A stretch of 64,000 nucleotides of DNA from Polytrichum commune (Eukaryota; Streptophyta; Polytrichopsida; Polytrichales; Polytrichaceae). The position numbers and the translations under genes are program-made. Below the pieces are notes generated by a model that was given only the letters and a program-made list of their open reading frames with translations, had not been told where the DNA came from and made no database searches. The stretch spans positions 75,097,554 to 75,161,553 of the forward strand of contig OX485803.1 of assembly GCA_950295325.1 (NCBI GenBank), written 5' to 3'. Below are positions 13,301-25,607 of the stretch, in pieces; within the stretch, counting starts at the first letter, position 1, and each line of letters opens with the position of its first letter.

Positions 13301-14909
13301 AGCTAAGCAGCTCCTGAAATCCACAGTTTCTAATGAACGCCTGTGGTACCACTTGCTGTCTAGTTTGCCCCCAGCTGCTGCCTCTAGAATGGGCAGAAAC
13401 TTTCTCACCTTCCCACCTGAGGATGGAAAAACAGAAAGTTTCTATTTTAAAAGGCGGACACCTGAATGATTTATAACCAATTCTACTACTTGCTGCCAAA
13501 TTCGCTCAACAAGTGGTTGTAAGCATGAGGAAGGTATGCACAATTTAGCAATTAACATATCATAAGCAATGCCAGATACTCAATTAGCAAATTCTTGTTG
13601 GGCTGACCATTTCGCAATAGCACTAGTGTAGTTGTCATTGAGTGACACACAACGATCAAAACAACACAATTGAGAACAAGCACACACAAAGTTTGCAAGC
13701 TTACTGCACCGCTTGAAGTTTAGAGACTTGAGATTCCTATGTGATGCCACCTGCAAAATTGCCAGCCCACCACTTAGTTGCCATCTGTAGTTAACTTGTT
13801 CAGTGTGAGTACTACAAAGAGTTCAAAAAAAAGGTTCAATTGTACCTCATAATAGACAAAATGCCAAAAGGATTGTCCATAGCCAGCACATCCAAATTCC
13901 AAACCAGGTTAATATGCGTAAATGCACCAACCCGCCATCTACATGCACTATTATCTAATTGATGTCTGAAATAGTAGCACACAATACTGTTTGCTTCTAC
14001 TCTAGACACAATGCAACAATGTAAGGACACGTACAAGGCCTTGCAATGCCCACGGAGACAAATCAGGTGGCAACACAAGGAGCCGGACTGCATCACGCAC
14101 ATTCTTCACCACTTGATCAAACTCTTTAGAAACCTGGAATAAAGGATATCATCAAAACACTCATGTATTAGAAAGCACGATACATCAGCCAACCAACTTG
14201 AGATGCTCCATTTAGCTTGGCGTTAAGAGACCGTGCATAACATTCATTGATGGACTGACCTCACTCTTCACATACTCTTGATAATGAGGTATATGGAGGT
14301 GCCAAATCTCAATATAGATGCTTCCTACAAGTGTATAGCATAAGTCATTATTACTCAAAAACATCCCCAACACATTTCAAATACACTTCTCTCTATCATG
14401 TTGTCCATTACATGCTAAGATAAACAAACCTACTGTTTTGCAGCAGTGCATTAACTGCAATAAAGTTCACCTCAGAATGAACTCACAAAGTTGTGACCTT
14501 AAAGAACTATACAATGGTTGTGCTTCTACATCCTCTCACATCTTCAAAAGCCACTAGAACTCTGCTCACCTAATAAAATGCATCAGACCAAGTAAATGAT
14601 TAAAATAGTATCATCTAACGAGAAAATCATATTAACCAGCATAATCTTAAGCCACAAGAAAAGATGGAGAACCTGACTAAGCATCCTCAGAATAGACAAT
14701 ACAAATATGCACTATGTTCAGTTTATATTCATAACCAACAGCAGTTGATTGAAATATGAAAATTATTTTCGAATTTGCAAAGTAGAAACTCAAAACTCAC
14801 TCTTGCAATGCGTGCAGCTTCTTTGTTGGTTAAACGCGACAAAATCATGGACTTGCATTCTTCTGGTAGTGTTTCCCACAAATTTGGTCCATTGTCGCTC
14901 ATCATATTC
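7309..14909 (-). CDS. F-box/leucine-rich-repeat protein
   Basis: Likely substrate receptor of an SCF (SKP1-cullin-F-box) ubiquitin ligase. Thirteen exons: 14909-14801, 14133-14035, 13750-13705, 13416-13256, 13071-12126, 11576-11300, 11130-10891, 10640-10556, 10362-10156, 9513-9393, 8864-8645, 8218-8089 and 7488-7309. All junctions are GT-AG and all phases agree, giving 938 codons from ATG 14905 plus a stop at 7309. The F-box is at the N terminus (WETLPEECKSMILSRLTNKE, then AARIARVSKEF). LRR units follow (LKSLNFKRCSK, LETVDFRSC, LEDVNLANCQGISD), interrupted by a roughly 400-residue Ser/Pro-rich, poorly conserved-looking region (exons 13071 to 10891). More LRRs end the protein (LRSVSVAGCNEVTD, LVSLDISRCSGVTS, LQTLNLSNCKKLT, LQSLNILGCRLLT). 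The acceptor lies only 4 bp upstream of the ATG, so the 5' UTR is spliced. Size and layout resemble plant FBL15-type proteins, but I do not assign orthology. Confidence 0.88.
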
Positions 14910-16860
14910 CTAGGTATAAGGAAACACAACACGGGTGATAGTCTCTAACAAATGCTCCCAAATCTGCAATTAAACATCAATAGACCACAGGGATTATTTT
15001 ATTAAAAAAGACGTTTTCCCAAATTCCTATTACAAGATGTCACTAAAATCAAAAAAACTACTAGATTGCCATATTTTACTGCCGCTTGCTTATTTAATCA
15101 TCAATATCAATCTTGAAAGTTCAAACGGGCTTCATACTAGTGAACAAGCTGTTTACATCCACCACTAGTAAACTTCTCAATTCATTCTTGAGAACTCGGA
15201 AACATTGCTGCAGAGAAGTATAAGAAATACTACTTGTATGGCAAGTTTAGATTTCAGTAAACTTGGATTCAATCATTGGCAGTTGTCATGATGTTTGGGA
15301 CCCATTTCATCTGTGTAGACAATTCAAAGTTATTTACATTCAAGGGCAAAGAAACAAAGTCAGTTATCATCTTAACTTCACACATCAAGCTGTTTATATC
15401 AAAAAAAAAGGACGCATAAATTATTCATGTCCTTAATCACTTTGATGCCCTTGCTTCCTTGGTGTTTGTGATCAAACTTTCTGACAATGCTTGTATCCTT
15501 GTGAGATATGCACTATGGACTTTCAGTGAGCTGCCTAAATAATCCAACAAGTAATCAAACGTTGACCCAAATGCGAAGTGTACTTGCAATGCGAATAAGA
15601 ATGCTCTTGATTGAGATTAAATACTACCTATTCCAGTTTAAAAAGAAACCAATATCCTTGACATCGCCATCCTCAATGATCAAAGCATTTGAATACCTAA
15701 TAACTCAAACTACAAATGAATCAAAACCATGCTGTCCAAGGCCAAAAACCTAAACGGGGCCTCTCTGCAATTCAGCTTCAAGCAAGTTCACTCCCATGCA
15801 GGAATTGACAGCAAAACCAATTGCTCCACGAGAACAAATGCTCAGAGTTCATAAATTGCAAACCAAAACTTTAAAACCGGTAACTTACAAGGAATCGCAG
15901 TACGCTTTCGGTGATACTAGAAAAATTGCATCAAAATCCACAGGACGAAAAAATCAGCAATATCTATCACTATTCCATGCAAGCCGTAAAACGCCCGTCC
16001 GGTTCCCCCTGATCCCTAAGAGGGCCATGGAATTGCCTCATCATTCGCCTCAAGACGAAATTACAACCAAGTTCGCTAACATTCGATAGGCTATTATCCA
16101 AGCTGATACATCCGATACCTAGCACACTTTGTCCAAAATCATATAAGCGCGTTAAAAATTCAGATTCTCTCAATGTCATTTGGTGCCAGTAATGAGAACC
16201 CGACTGATGACGACGAGAACAAATTGCTTGCAGAACACTCTGCGACCATATTCTACCGTACATCGATCCCTACTGCAGTCGTCGGGAAAACTTATAAATA
16301 AATGAAAAAATAAATAAATGAAGTATCAACTCCTTAGTAAGCTTACGTGATCGCAGACGCACTTGAGCTCTGTCTGCCAATATTACCTGCCAAATGCGAA
16401 TAGTCTCTTTTGCTCAACCGCAGCGACTCAAATTGCGTACAAGGTACTAATCCCGGAAGAATCTGAATACCGTGCGCGCATAAAGGAACAAAACCATCGA
16501 ATACATATTCAGGGCACGATGACGCAGAGCAGCTCGTGAAAGCAGCAAAGCGAAACAGGGGTTTGCGAATCCGATTCGAGACGGTTTCAGCGACGGTTTT
16601 GCGCAGACAGCGTGTGACTCGGATTGCGAGCGAGGTGAGGTATCGTTGGACACTGAGAGGTTTTGCTCCCGGGATCAGTTTGTATTGTGGGCGGCTATAA
16701 TTAGAAAATTGCCGGCCGTGGAATTGCGAAATGTGTGATTCGTGCGGCCAGAGGAGACAGGTGGAGTCAAGATACAGGCGAGCGAGCGATGGATGGAACC
16801 CTGCTGATCTCCTGCTCCGTTCCCGCGTTCTCAATGTGGGGAACGAATGTTCCATATAAG
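14910..16860 (-). promoter_or_regulatory. 5' UTR intron and promoter region of the F-box/LRR gene
   Basis: From the acceptor at 14909 to about 16250 the sequence is AT-rich and has no convincing exon, consistent with a 5' UTR intron. From about 16300 to 16860 GC content rises and an open frame on the minus strand (16343-16963) has no recognisable domain. I read this as the first non-coding exon plus promoter. No precise start site can be chosen by eye. Confidence 0.4.
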
Positions 16861-17357
16861 CTACATAGAAATTAGAAACCTTGGTTTCTTCTGTATACAA
16901 GTGAAGGGGAGACCACCTGTTAAAGACTACATTAAAGTGTTGTGTTGTTATGCATGGGTGCACAGAATTGGGACACTATGTGTCCATATTAATATCACAT
17001 ATTATAATACAGGCAAGGGGAAATTGATTGTATTAATCCTTAAAAAAACGTGAGGTGTGTTTATTCAGGATAAGTGATGATTTATAAGCACCCCCATATG
17101 AGTGTTGAAATATTATTTTTTATTTGGTACATGGTGTTAAATTTGTATTTAGCATAGTTTGTTACAAGATAAGTAAAAACAAAATTTATGTGACAATGAT
17201 GATTGAACGACGTAGACTAAAATACATATCATTCTTGATATGTTTGTGTTCTAATGGGACTGATACATAAGATAACTAGGTGGGTTTCGTATAAAAATCA
17301 CTTTTGATAATTTTGTCTAGAAATATCATCATGTATCATGAACATTATAATTATAAT
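16861..17357. other. AT-rich intergenic sequence
   Basis: No gene seen. The segment at 16910-16990 resembles 37985-38060 (a common TTAAAGTG.TGTGTTATTATGC core), so it is part of a dispersed repeat of unknown class. Confidence 0.35.
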
Positions 17358-17753
17358 CTCTATATTCATCTAAAGGGGAGGCCACACATGTTCAAAAACA
17401 TTAATTTCAAAATAAAGTTTGATAACCCAAGGTAACAGAATTTCAACCTTGACATGTGCCTAACTTCAAGAAGATGGGATTCAAGGTTAGTCTCTCTTTT
17501 TTGGTTTAAACCGTCCATTTTCGACTCCGATCATAAACGAAGGTTTTAAATTGTCTTGGATCGAAGTTGAAAATGGACAATTTAAACCCCCCCCCCCCCC
17601 TTCCCCCAAAAAGGGGGGGGGGCAACCTTGAAACCCAACTCCTTGAAGTTAGGCACATGTCAAGGCCAAAACTCTTTTACCATGGCTTACCAAACTCCGT
17701 TTCGAAATCAGCATTTTCAAATGTGTGTGGCCTCCCCTTGAATTGAATATAAA
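17358..17753. repeat. Fold-back (long inverted repeat) element
   Basis: Almost the whole 400 bp is an imperfect palindrome. The left arm begins TATATTCA then AAGGGGAGGCCACACA, and the right arm ends TGTGTGGCCTCCCCTT then TGAATATA. Further in, CTTGACATGTGCCTAACTTC pairs with GAAGTTAGGCACATGTCAAG, and near the centre GTCCATTTTCGACTCCGAT pairs with ATCGAAGTTGAAAATGGAC. Arms are about 180 bp and diverged by small changes. It encodes nothing. It is probably a non-autonomous DNA transposon with long terminal inverted repeats; I found no clean target duplication. Confidence 0.7.
17587..17624. repeat. C-tract/G-tract at the centre of the fold-back
   Basis: A run of Cs, then TTCCCCC, then AAAAA and a run of Gs forms a self-complementary homopolymer block at the fold-back centre. 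The lengths may be unreliable in sequencing. Confidence 0.6.
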
Positions 17754-19262
17754 GGATCCTCCAATTTTGGGTTTTTGAAGTCCTCAAAAGGAGAAGAACA
17801 TGTGGTCCCATTTAATTTGAGATAATTAAAGAACTAACAAATTTCATACAAAGAACTTACTGGAAAGATTGGTGGTTTTACACCATTATATAATTGATGA
17901 TATTATATAATGAGGTTGAGGGTCCGTGACCATTAGAGTAGAGGCGCCTATTCCCGACCAAGATCCCATTGGAACCTATAGGGTGTCATAATTTCGATCA
18001 AGTTGGGACTGAATTTCGATTAAGCAAGAACCAATAGTGCCATGACACATGTCCATGGTTTGAGTGCTAAAGTGAGGAGGAATGGGCAGTTGTGGGAGAC
18101 TCTAGACATTGGTATTATCTTTGGACCAACTTTTGGCCCAAAGACACTCATAAAAATAAACAATAAACTATTAAAATAAATAATAATAAAATGAAAAACT
18201 TGATCCTTTATAAGTTTATTGCATTCATCTCAAATGACCTCAAGTACACTAATTTGGGGTCTTTGAAGCTATTCCGGTGTCAAATGAAGTTCAAAAGGTA
18301 ATCTTTGGGTTGCATATTATTTTAGGGTTTTTTTGTTGGATGAATGAGAAACACGCTCATACACGATAATTCCCGCTCTTTGAGGTCTTGCTATTTAAGC
18401 TTATCCCCACCCATCTTACTTAAACGTAGTCTACCGTATACTAAGCCACTACTTTCTTTAGTTGATCTACTAAATCATACATCATTCATGACATACGTTG
18501 CATTTGTTTGATGGAATCCTAAGGACAATGTACTTAGACATATTATAACATACAAGATGAGTTAGCTAGTTGGTTTGATTTCCTAATTAGCATCACATAT
18601 CCCAAATTAGTCTTGCGAGACCCAATTGAGATACATTCCCTTTACATTGCCAAGATAAGTGCCCCAACTCTGACAACTAAATATCTAGTTTGAGCCCTAT
18701 TTTATACCCTTAAAAATGGTGAGCATCAAGATTGACATTAAATGACGTGTTATTCTAAGGGCCAAACACATAATTTCAACGCGGTTTATGCAAAGTGAAT
18801 TCAAAGAATTGGGCTTCCCTTGGGACACCTATGTACCTATTCACTAAGAAATCTTCATAGGTATGTTATATAACAATCGAAGGTCATGCTGACACAAATT
18901 CAAATGCAAAAATGATCGGAGTCCAAAAATTTGTGAATTGCATAAGGGCCACTACACACTAGAGCTTGAGGGCCCTTGTGCCGTGAGAGACAACTTATGT
19001 GAATGGTCAAGAAGCCGGACACATTCCAAGTTCACTTCACACTAGACTTTGAGGGCCTCAGGGACCAAAGACTTTTGAAAAGATGAAAAATCTACATGTA
19101 TCAAGGTTTGCCGGATATTGGTTTGGACCCATCAAAAGAGGTGGGTTTGACATAAAACAACTAAAAACCATGGTAAGCAATTAAGTTGTCATTGGCTTCA
19201 ATGAATATTATATAGTCAAGGTTGGGTCTTGGACTACAGATTATTTTGGATTGTCCATATAA
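17754..19262. other. Intergenic repeat-rich sequence
   Basis: No gene recognised. The part at about 18200-18400 is related to 42340-42530: both have TTTCAAATGACTT or CTCAAATGACCTC near the start and a GTTGGATGAATGAGA stretch later. It is an old dispersed repeat. Confidence 0.35.
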
Positions 19263-19516
19263 TGTAACGAAATTCTACTTCCTTGTTGGAAGCTTCTTTG
19301 GCATGAACCACCCAACCACGAGGTAAGATAAAAAAGACCCTTACTCTTGTGCAAAAGCCCTTTATATACCTCGCCACCATGCCCGGTTGTCTTAAGTTTA
19401 ACTGAAGTAAAAGCAAGTTCAACTATAATGAACTCTTTGCTTTTATTTTAAACTCATTCTAGACTACCGTTATTTTAGTTTTAGTCCAACAAGTACCAAT
19501 AGTGGCCCATGTTACA
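19263..19516 (-). repeat. 3' LTR of the Ty3/gypsy element (254 bp)
   Basis: It starts TGTAAC and ends GTTACA. It aligns along its length with 24443-24760, sharing ACTTCCTTGTTGGAAG, GGCATGAACCAC and CCAATAGTGGCCCATGTTAC. Confidence 0.88.
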
Positions 19517-19715
19517 CTCCTCATTTAACTTTGAGCGTCTCTGCTCAAATGGTACACTATCATCTCCCAAGCCATCAACTCGCTTCCGTTTATGATTGCT
19601 TCTTCTATTGATCTTATTGGACACACTAACACTCTCAACACCATTATTTTGTGTTAGCCGTTCTTGTGAACGTGCTATGGTGTCCCAATATTCTTTGAGC
19701 ATTTATGAACTCAAA

Positions 19716-19982
19716 TTATTTTTTGGCCTCCCAAGAAATATGTTCAAGTCCATATCCAAGCCACATAATGAGGTAAAATTTATGAGGCCTCGTACGACTA
19801 CCTCTTATCTCATGTGTAAGAATGCGTTCAACATCGAACGATAATTCATCATCTTTTAGGATTAGTGGTGGCGGAGGTTGTACTTTGCCAGAAGTCTTAT
19901 GTGACTTTAAAAGTGAGATATGAAATATATCATGTATTTTCAATATCCCTGGCAATTCTAATTTGTAAGCCACTTTGCCCAC
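19716..19982 (-). pseudogene. Integrase C-terminal region and chromodomain of the Ty3/gypsy element
   Basis: The 88-codon frame reads VAYKLELP...IHDIFHISLLK, the usual integrase C-terminal segment, followed by a chromodomain-like run (VERILTHEIRGSR, FYLIMWLGYGLEHISWE). The chromodomain places the element among chromoviruses. Confidence 0.82.
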
Positions 19983-20168
19983 CCTTTTTCATACCTTAAA
20001 AAGAACAATCCATCTAGGTAGCAACTTCCTTGCTCCTAGCATCTTTAACTTAATGTTAGATGTACTCAACAACATTTGACTTCCAACATCAAAAGAGATT
20101 TCACATCTCTTTGTATCATCATAGGACTTCTGTCTATCATGTGTTGCTAGCAAATGCTTCTTAGTCTC

Positions 20169-21321
20169 TTACATAATACTAGACACTAAGTCCTTTGCAG
20201 CAAGGACATGACACCTACTGATCTCAATATTCAAAGGTGTCAAGGAATGATGACCATGATTCAACATAAAAGGAGTAGTTTGAATTGATTCTTGCCAAAC
20301 ATTATTATATGCAAACTCAACTAAGGATAAATAAATATCCCAATCATCGTGAGTTGGACTAACATAAGGCCTTAGCATATCTTCTAGAATCCTATTAATT
20401 CTTTCCATTTGCCCATCTCTGTTTAAGGATGAAAAATTGTAGATATAACTTGTTTTGCGTCCAAAATATTACATAGTGCAACCCCAAACCGACTAGTAAA
20501 TCGAGTATCTCGATCACTAACTAGCTTTCTAAGAGGACCATGATGCTTATACACAAAATCTATGAATTATCTTGATGTTTCTTCTGCGGTTTTTGTGGTC
20601 ACTATGGCTATAAAATGAGCCATCTTGCTTAATTTATCCACACACACCAATATTGCATCATGCCCTTCTTTTGTGGGAGCTAGTCTAGTAATAAAATCAA
20701 GGCTAACACATTCTCATTTCCTTTCAAGAATTTCTAAGGGTTGCAATAACATGTTGTTTTTGTAGTAAAGGCTTTACAACGTTGACATACATCACATGTA
20801 TTCAAATAAGTCTTAATATCATCCCTCAATTTTGGCCACCAAAAATTGGTCTCAACTTGTTTCAAGGTCTTCGTAATATCCATATGTCCACTATAAAAAA
20901 TATCATGACATTCAAAGAGTATATCTTTACGAAGCGAACCCACATCAAATACCATAATTACATCTTGGTACCACCAAATGACATCTTGGAGGACCAATTT
21001 TGCTAAATTAACCAAGTCCTTAAACCACGGGTCTAAAGCATACCCTGTAATGATCTTATTAAAGAATGTATTATTGAACCCACTGGAATTTTTTCTAGTG
21101 TTGAATATCTCCATGGGAGGACTCCTTCCAGTGTCGGCCGCCACTGGTGGGAAGATACGACTTGAAACGCTTCTTGTCAGTAAGACTAACATGACCCGTT
21201 TTTCATATAATTGGTTCATGTTTATTGAATTGGTGACATTGCTTCTCCTAGGACGATACTCCCATCGATAATGAAAATTTTGCTCCAAATACTCAAACCA
21301 TCGAATATGACGCCTTGACAA
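20169..21321 (-). pseudogene. Integrase remnant of the Ty3/gypsy element
   Basis: The HHCC zinc-binding region (FSGHMDITKTLKQV read as YSGHMDITKTLKQV, then CDVCQRCK) lies in 20734-21321. The end of the catalytic core (MERINRILEDMLRPYV, EFAYNN) lies in 20169-20408. The stretch between is frame-broken. Confidence 0.82.
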
Positions 21322-21329
21322 GTTTTATT

Positions 21330-22368
21330 GTGATTTTGGATAGGTTAATGGGTTGTGATCCGTAATCACTACACCATCTGCACTTTCTAAATAACAACGC
21401 CATGTTTGTAAGGCATGCACAACGGCTGTTAATTCTTATTAAGTTGTGGTATAATTTCTTTCGGCAGGTGTAAGCTTGCCGCTTTCAAACGCAATTGGCC
21501 TACCTTTCTATAAAAGAATTGCCCTTATATCCAACAAGGAAGCATCACATACGACTTCAAATATTTCACCAAATATTAGTATACTCAAGACATGTGCGTG
21601 AGTTCATGCATACTTAACCCCTTCAAAAGACTTTTGGCATTAATCGGTCCAAATGTACTTCACATCTTTTCTTGTCAAATGAATTAAAGAAACGACTAAG
21701 GTTGAATAACCTCGAATAAATCGACGGAAATAATTACTAAGACCCAAGAATGAACGCAATCGACTTACATCGTTGGGCCTTGCCCATCTAGTCACCATAT
21801 CAATCTTTCGAGGGTCGACCTTAATTCCATCTTTACCCACCACATAGCCAAGGTATTCTAACTCACTCTTTGCAAAACGACATTTAGTCAACTTAGCATA
21901 TAATTTGTTCTCGCGTAGCATATCGAATACTTTGCGTAAATGTTCAAGGTGTTCTTTATTTATCTTTGAAAATACCAAAATATCATCAAGATATACCAAA
22001 ACAAACTTTCCCAAGTATACTTGGAAATTTCTATTCATCATTGCTTGGAAAGTTGCAGGTGCATTAGTCAATCCAAAACTCAAAACATTGAATTGATAAT
22101 GGCCAAAAGATACTCTAAATGCAGTCTTAGATGCGTCTTCTTCTAAATTTAAAGTTTGATGATAACCTTGAGCCAAATCTCATGAACTAAACATACGAGA
22201 TCCGGCCAATTGATCAAATAGATGATCAATTCTTGGCAATGGATATCGATTCTTTATGGTTAGTTTATTCAAAGTTCTATAATCTATCACCATTCTTACT
22301 CCACCATCTTTTTTCTTAACAAATGAGATTGGTGATCCATAAGGTGAAGAGATAGGTTCTATCCACAC
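21330..22368 (-). pseudogene. Reverse transcriptase/RNase H remnant of the Ty3/gypsy element
   Basis: RT motifs appear in order: [20 protein letters not shown] with [10 protein letters not shown], then GYHQ, KTAF, FGLTNAPATFQAMMN, and the catalytic YLDD in VLVYLDDILVFSK. An in-frame TGA at 22177-22179 splits the domain just after GSRMFSS. The RNase H part, about 21330-21640, has no open frame. Confidence 0.86.
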
Positions 22369-22552
22369 TTTGTGGATATATCCTGTAATTTTTCTTTTGG
22401 CTCTTCAATCTCCAAAGGATTGAGTCTATAAAAAGGTCAAAAAGGTGGTTTATAACCTTCTTCTAATGGTATAGTATAGGCCATCTCTCTCTTTAGTGGA
22501 AACCCTGCAAATACGGGCTGAAATATATCTTCATATTCTTTCACCAAAGACT

Positions 22553-23135
22553 CTACAAGGTTAATTTCCAACCTTGAAGATGATTCTTTATTTTGTACAT
22601 TTTTCGAATGAATGAGTAAGGTTTGCACCATTTCTTTACTAGTCTATTGAATTGCAAAGCTGATAATATGTTGCCTTGAGGCATGAACTTCTTCTTGCTT
22701 GTTATCGCACTTTGAATTGTAATTTTCTTATTGCCCTTATGCAATATACAAACTTTAGAATCATTATCAATGTGGACTCTATGCTTATTCAACCAACTAT
22801 CTTCCAAAATCAAGTCAAAGCCAAATTTGCATGTGATTTTCTTTCACATGCAAACCAATACGTTTGACATATGATGAACTTAAATAACAATGACTAGCAA
22901 CGGTATCTACTAAGATATGTCCATCTATTCCAGAGACTTTCCCTAAAAATTGCATAGTTAGATCATTAGTCGAAATACAATTCAAGAGTCTAGGTTGAGG
23001 TGGATTATAATACACTTGCATTATGATTCTCTTTGTCAATCCAAGAGCATCTACATAAGTGTATTTACTACACTCATGTAATAATTGAAATCTTGACAAT
23101 AATATATTTTGGCCTTGACCTTTTCTCTTTTCCAC
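22553..23135 (-). pseudogene. Aspartic protease remnant of the Ty3/gypsy element
   Basis: The retropepsin active-site region reads HILVDTVASHCYLSSSYV. The expected D-S/T-G triad has become DTV, so the protease would be inactive even without the surrounding frameshifts. Confidence 0.75.
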
Positions 23136-23399
23136 TAAAATGCAAGCACTGGTCCCAAAGGTTTTTTCTTTTATCTTTTACATTAGCATTTATATACTTG
23201 GCTAGGTTTTCAGAATATAAATTAATAAGTAAACAATGACCAAAAACCTTAGAATCTGCACTAAAAAGTGTATCAAGTGAACTTCGGAATTTAGAAAATT
23301 GGTTTACTTCATTCATATTAAAGTTGAAATAATCAAGTACAAAATCAAATGACTTGCTTATTTTAGCCTCTAAGATTTGAAAAACATAATCCAAAAATT

Positions 23400-24405
23400 A
23401 TAATCTTGATCTTCTTTCTACCTCAACAGATTGCCCACAATCTTTCTGTTGAGTTTCTAAAAATCCTTTTCCGCTTTGTCACTAGTGGAATTAGACTTCT
23501 TAGTGCAAGTATTAGCCCTATAGCCCTTTTCTTCACAAAAATAGCATTTGCCTTCTTTCTTTAAGGCTGCAACTCTTTTGTAATCGATCTCTCTATCATT
23601 AGTGAACTTCATGGTAGATTTTTTGTGATTCTTGACTGGACCACCTACTACTATAGAAGGAGTTTTTTCTTACTGTTCTTAGTAGATGCAATCCCCAACC
23701 CAGACTTATCTTGTTGAAGATTAGAATCCACAAAAACGGCATAAGAAACTAGCCTTAGAAAATCCTTCCAAAGTTGGGCATCATTCAATGGGTCCACCAC
23801 TACCTGTAATCTTATTTATGGCTTCAATCCATCCATAAAACGATGAATCTTATCACCAACACTCATGGGTTAAGTAACAATTTATGCACATAAGTTTTGA
23901 AACTCATTGGCATAACTTTCAACCAACAAGTATTGGGATAACTTACCTAGTTTGGTACGGGTAACCTCCTGGGGGTTCACATTCTCTTAGGCCTTTGTAA
24001 GCGCTTCTTTGAAATGCACGCACTCCTTAGGATTTTTGCCCTCTCTCTTTAACAAATTTATCGTATTTTGCCAATTTTGCGCAACTCTAACCTCAAGATA
24101 GGTTCGTGCAATATCTACCCAAAAGTAAGGAGAGGTGTTACCATCATATAGGCAGTTCTCCATCACACCCAACCAAACTTGGATACGCACACGCCCTCCT
24201 TCTTTGAATTTCTCCGGATCTACAGGCTTGCATTTCATTGGCTCCTTCACTATGTTGGCTTCCAACATCGCCAACTTCACCTCAGTGCGCTCCTTGCCCT
24301 TTTCAATTCTTCCATCTCTAGTATAAGGTTTTGAATAGTGATACTATTCTTGAACGTATTCTCTATATCTGAAGTTACTGAAACATTCATCTCAAGAGAG
24401 GTCAT
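23400..24405 (-). pseudogene. gag remnant of the Ty3/gypsy element
   Basis: A start ATG lies at 24403-24405. The frame continues to the capsid-like stretch at 23987-24280 (VWLGVMENCLYDGN, WQNTINLLKREGKNP). A CCHC-type knuckle near 23515-23560 reads CYFCEEKGYRANTC, with Tyr where the zinc-binding His should be. Frames are broken between these parts. Confidence 0.72.
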
Positions 24406-24427
24406 CTTCCTTTAGAAACTATAACCT

Positions 24428-24439
24428 GCTCTGATACCA
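24428..24439 (-). other. Primer-binding site, 3' end of initiator Met tRNA
   Basis: On the minus strand this reads TGGTATCAGAGC, the standard plant PBS complementary to the 3' end of initiator Met tRNA, three bases from the LTR end. Confidence 0.88.
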
Positions 24440-24442
24440 AAA

Positions 24443-24760
24443 CGTAACAAAACTCTACTTCCTTGTTGGAAGTTTCTTTGGCATGAACCACTCAACCACG
24501 AGGTAAGATTAAAAAGACCCTTACTCTTGACAAGAGCCCTTTATATACCTTCCCACCGTGCATGGTTGTCTTAAGTTTAATTGAAGAAAAAGAAAGTTCA
24601 ACTATAATAAACTCTATGCTTTTATTATAACTCGTTCTAGTTTAACTTAAGTAAAAGCAAGTTGAACTATAATGAACTCTATGCTTTTACTTTAAATTCA
24701 TTTCAGACTACCGTTATCTTAATTCTAGTCCAACATGTACCAATAGTGGCCCATGTTACA
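24443..24760 (-). repeat. 5' LTR of the Ty3/gypsy element (318 bp, internal duplication)
   Basis: This is the partner of 19263-19516. It is about 64 bp longer because the segment with AAAGTTCAACTATAATAAAC and CTCTATGCTTTTA is present twice in tandem. Its inner end reads CGTAAC where the other LTR has TGTAAC. The copies also differ by scattered substitutions, so the insertion is old. Confidence 0.86.
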
Positions 24761-25600
24761 AATAATATGTTGCGGTCCTCAACATGGTTCACTTTTACTT
24801 TAGACTAAGCATGAGGGCCCATCAATTGCATTAGAATTTGATTTGTATTTCCCATTGTACAGCCTTTGGATGATTTTGATAGGTGCTTAGATTTTCATAT
24901 TCACGATTGTTGGTTTGTGTGTAAAACGACCATGAGATAGGGCCAGTGAACGGGGAGTTTATGGGGTGGCTCAGATTTTTACCCCTCTTTTCACATTTCA
25001 CTTGGTGGTTCTTTATGCTCATCCGGGTAATGCCTAAGCTTATTAAATAAATTTAGTGAAAAACCTTATGTTTCTTGGCTTCCCGGTAATTTTCTAAGTT
25101 TCCGTAAGCAATAGGTTACAAAATTGGCAAATAAAGTAAGAACTTGGTTCACATACTAAATTTAAGGCTATTTGCACACTAATTCAACTTTGATTACTAC
25201 ATATGATAAAAAATCATTTAAAGTCATATTTTCAAAGAAAATCATAAGAATTCAAGTATGAAAACATGAAACACTCTCAATAATACATGAAAACAACACC
25301 AAAAACATCAAATAGACACTAAAAATATGAAATCGACACTCTTAAACATGAAATAAACGCTCCAAAACATTAAAATAACACTTCAAAAAAGACAATGAGA
25401 AAAGAAAACAAAGCAAACATACACATTCATGTATAAAGTGAACACTATAAGATATCTTTGGCAAGATTTGAACTTGGCATAGCCCTTCTCTATTAGAAGG
25501 CCAAGGATTCTCACCTCATCACATTCAAATGAGTTGAGATTTGATTTAAAGTTTGTTGAAATAAAATGTATACAATAATAAAATAAACACACATATAACA
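24761..25600. other. AT-rich intergenic sequence
   Basis: No gene or clear repeat boundary seen. From 25200 to 25400 there is a simple A-rich stretch with recurring ATGAAA/CACT words. Confidence 0.3.
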
Positions 25601-25607
25601 TACAAGA

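Larger units (their letters stand above)
19263..24760 (-). mobile_element. Ty3/gypsy LTR retrotransposon, chromovirus type, degenerate
   Basis: The element has two LTRs (19263-19516 and 24443-24760), a PBS next to the 5' LTR, and the order gag, protease, reverse transcriptase, RNase H, integrase, chromodomain on the minus strand, as in Ty3/gypsy chromoviruses. The open frames are broken by many stops and frameshifts, so it is inactive. Flanks TATAA (19258-19262) and AATAA (24761-24765) are a probable 5-bp target duplication with one mismatch. Confidence 0.9.

Noticed and set aside
16343-16963. 206-codon minus-strand open frame upstream of the F-box gene
   Set aside because: GC-rich promoter-like stretch, no domain, and no splice link to the gene model. 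Treated as promoter/5' UTR.
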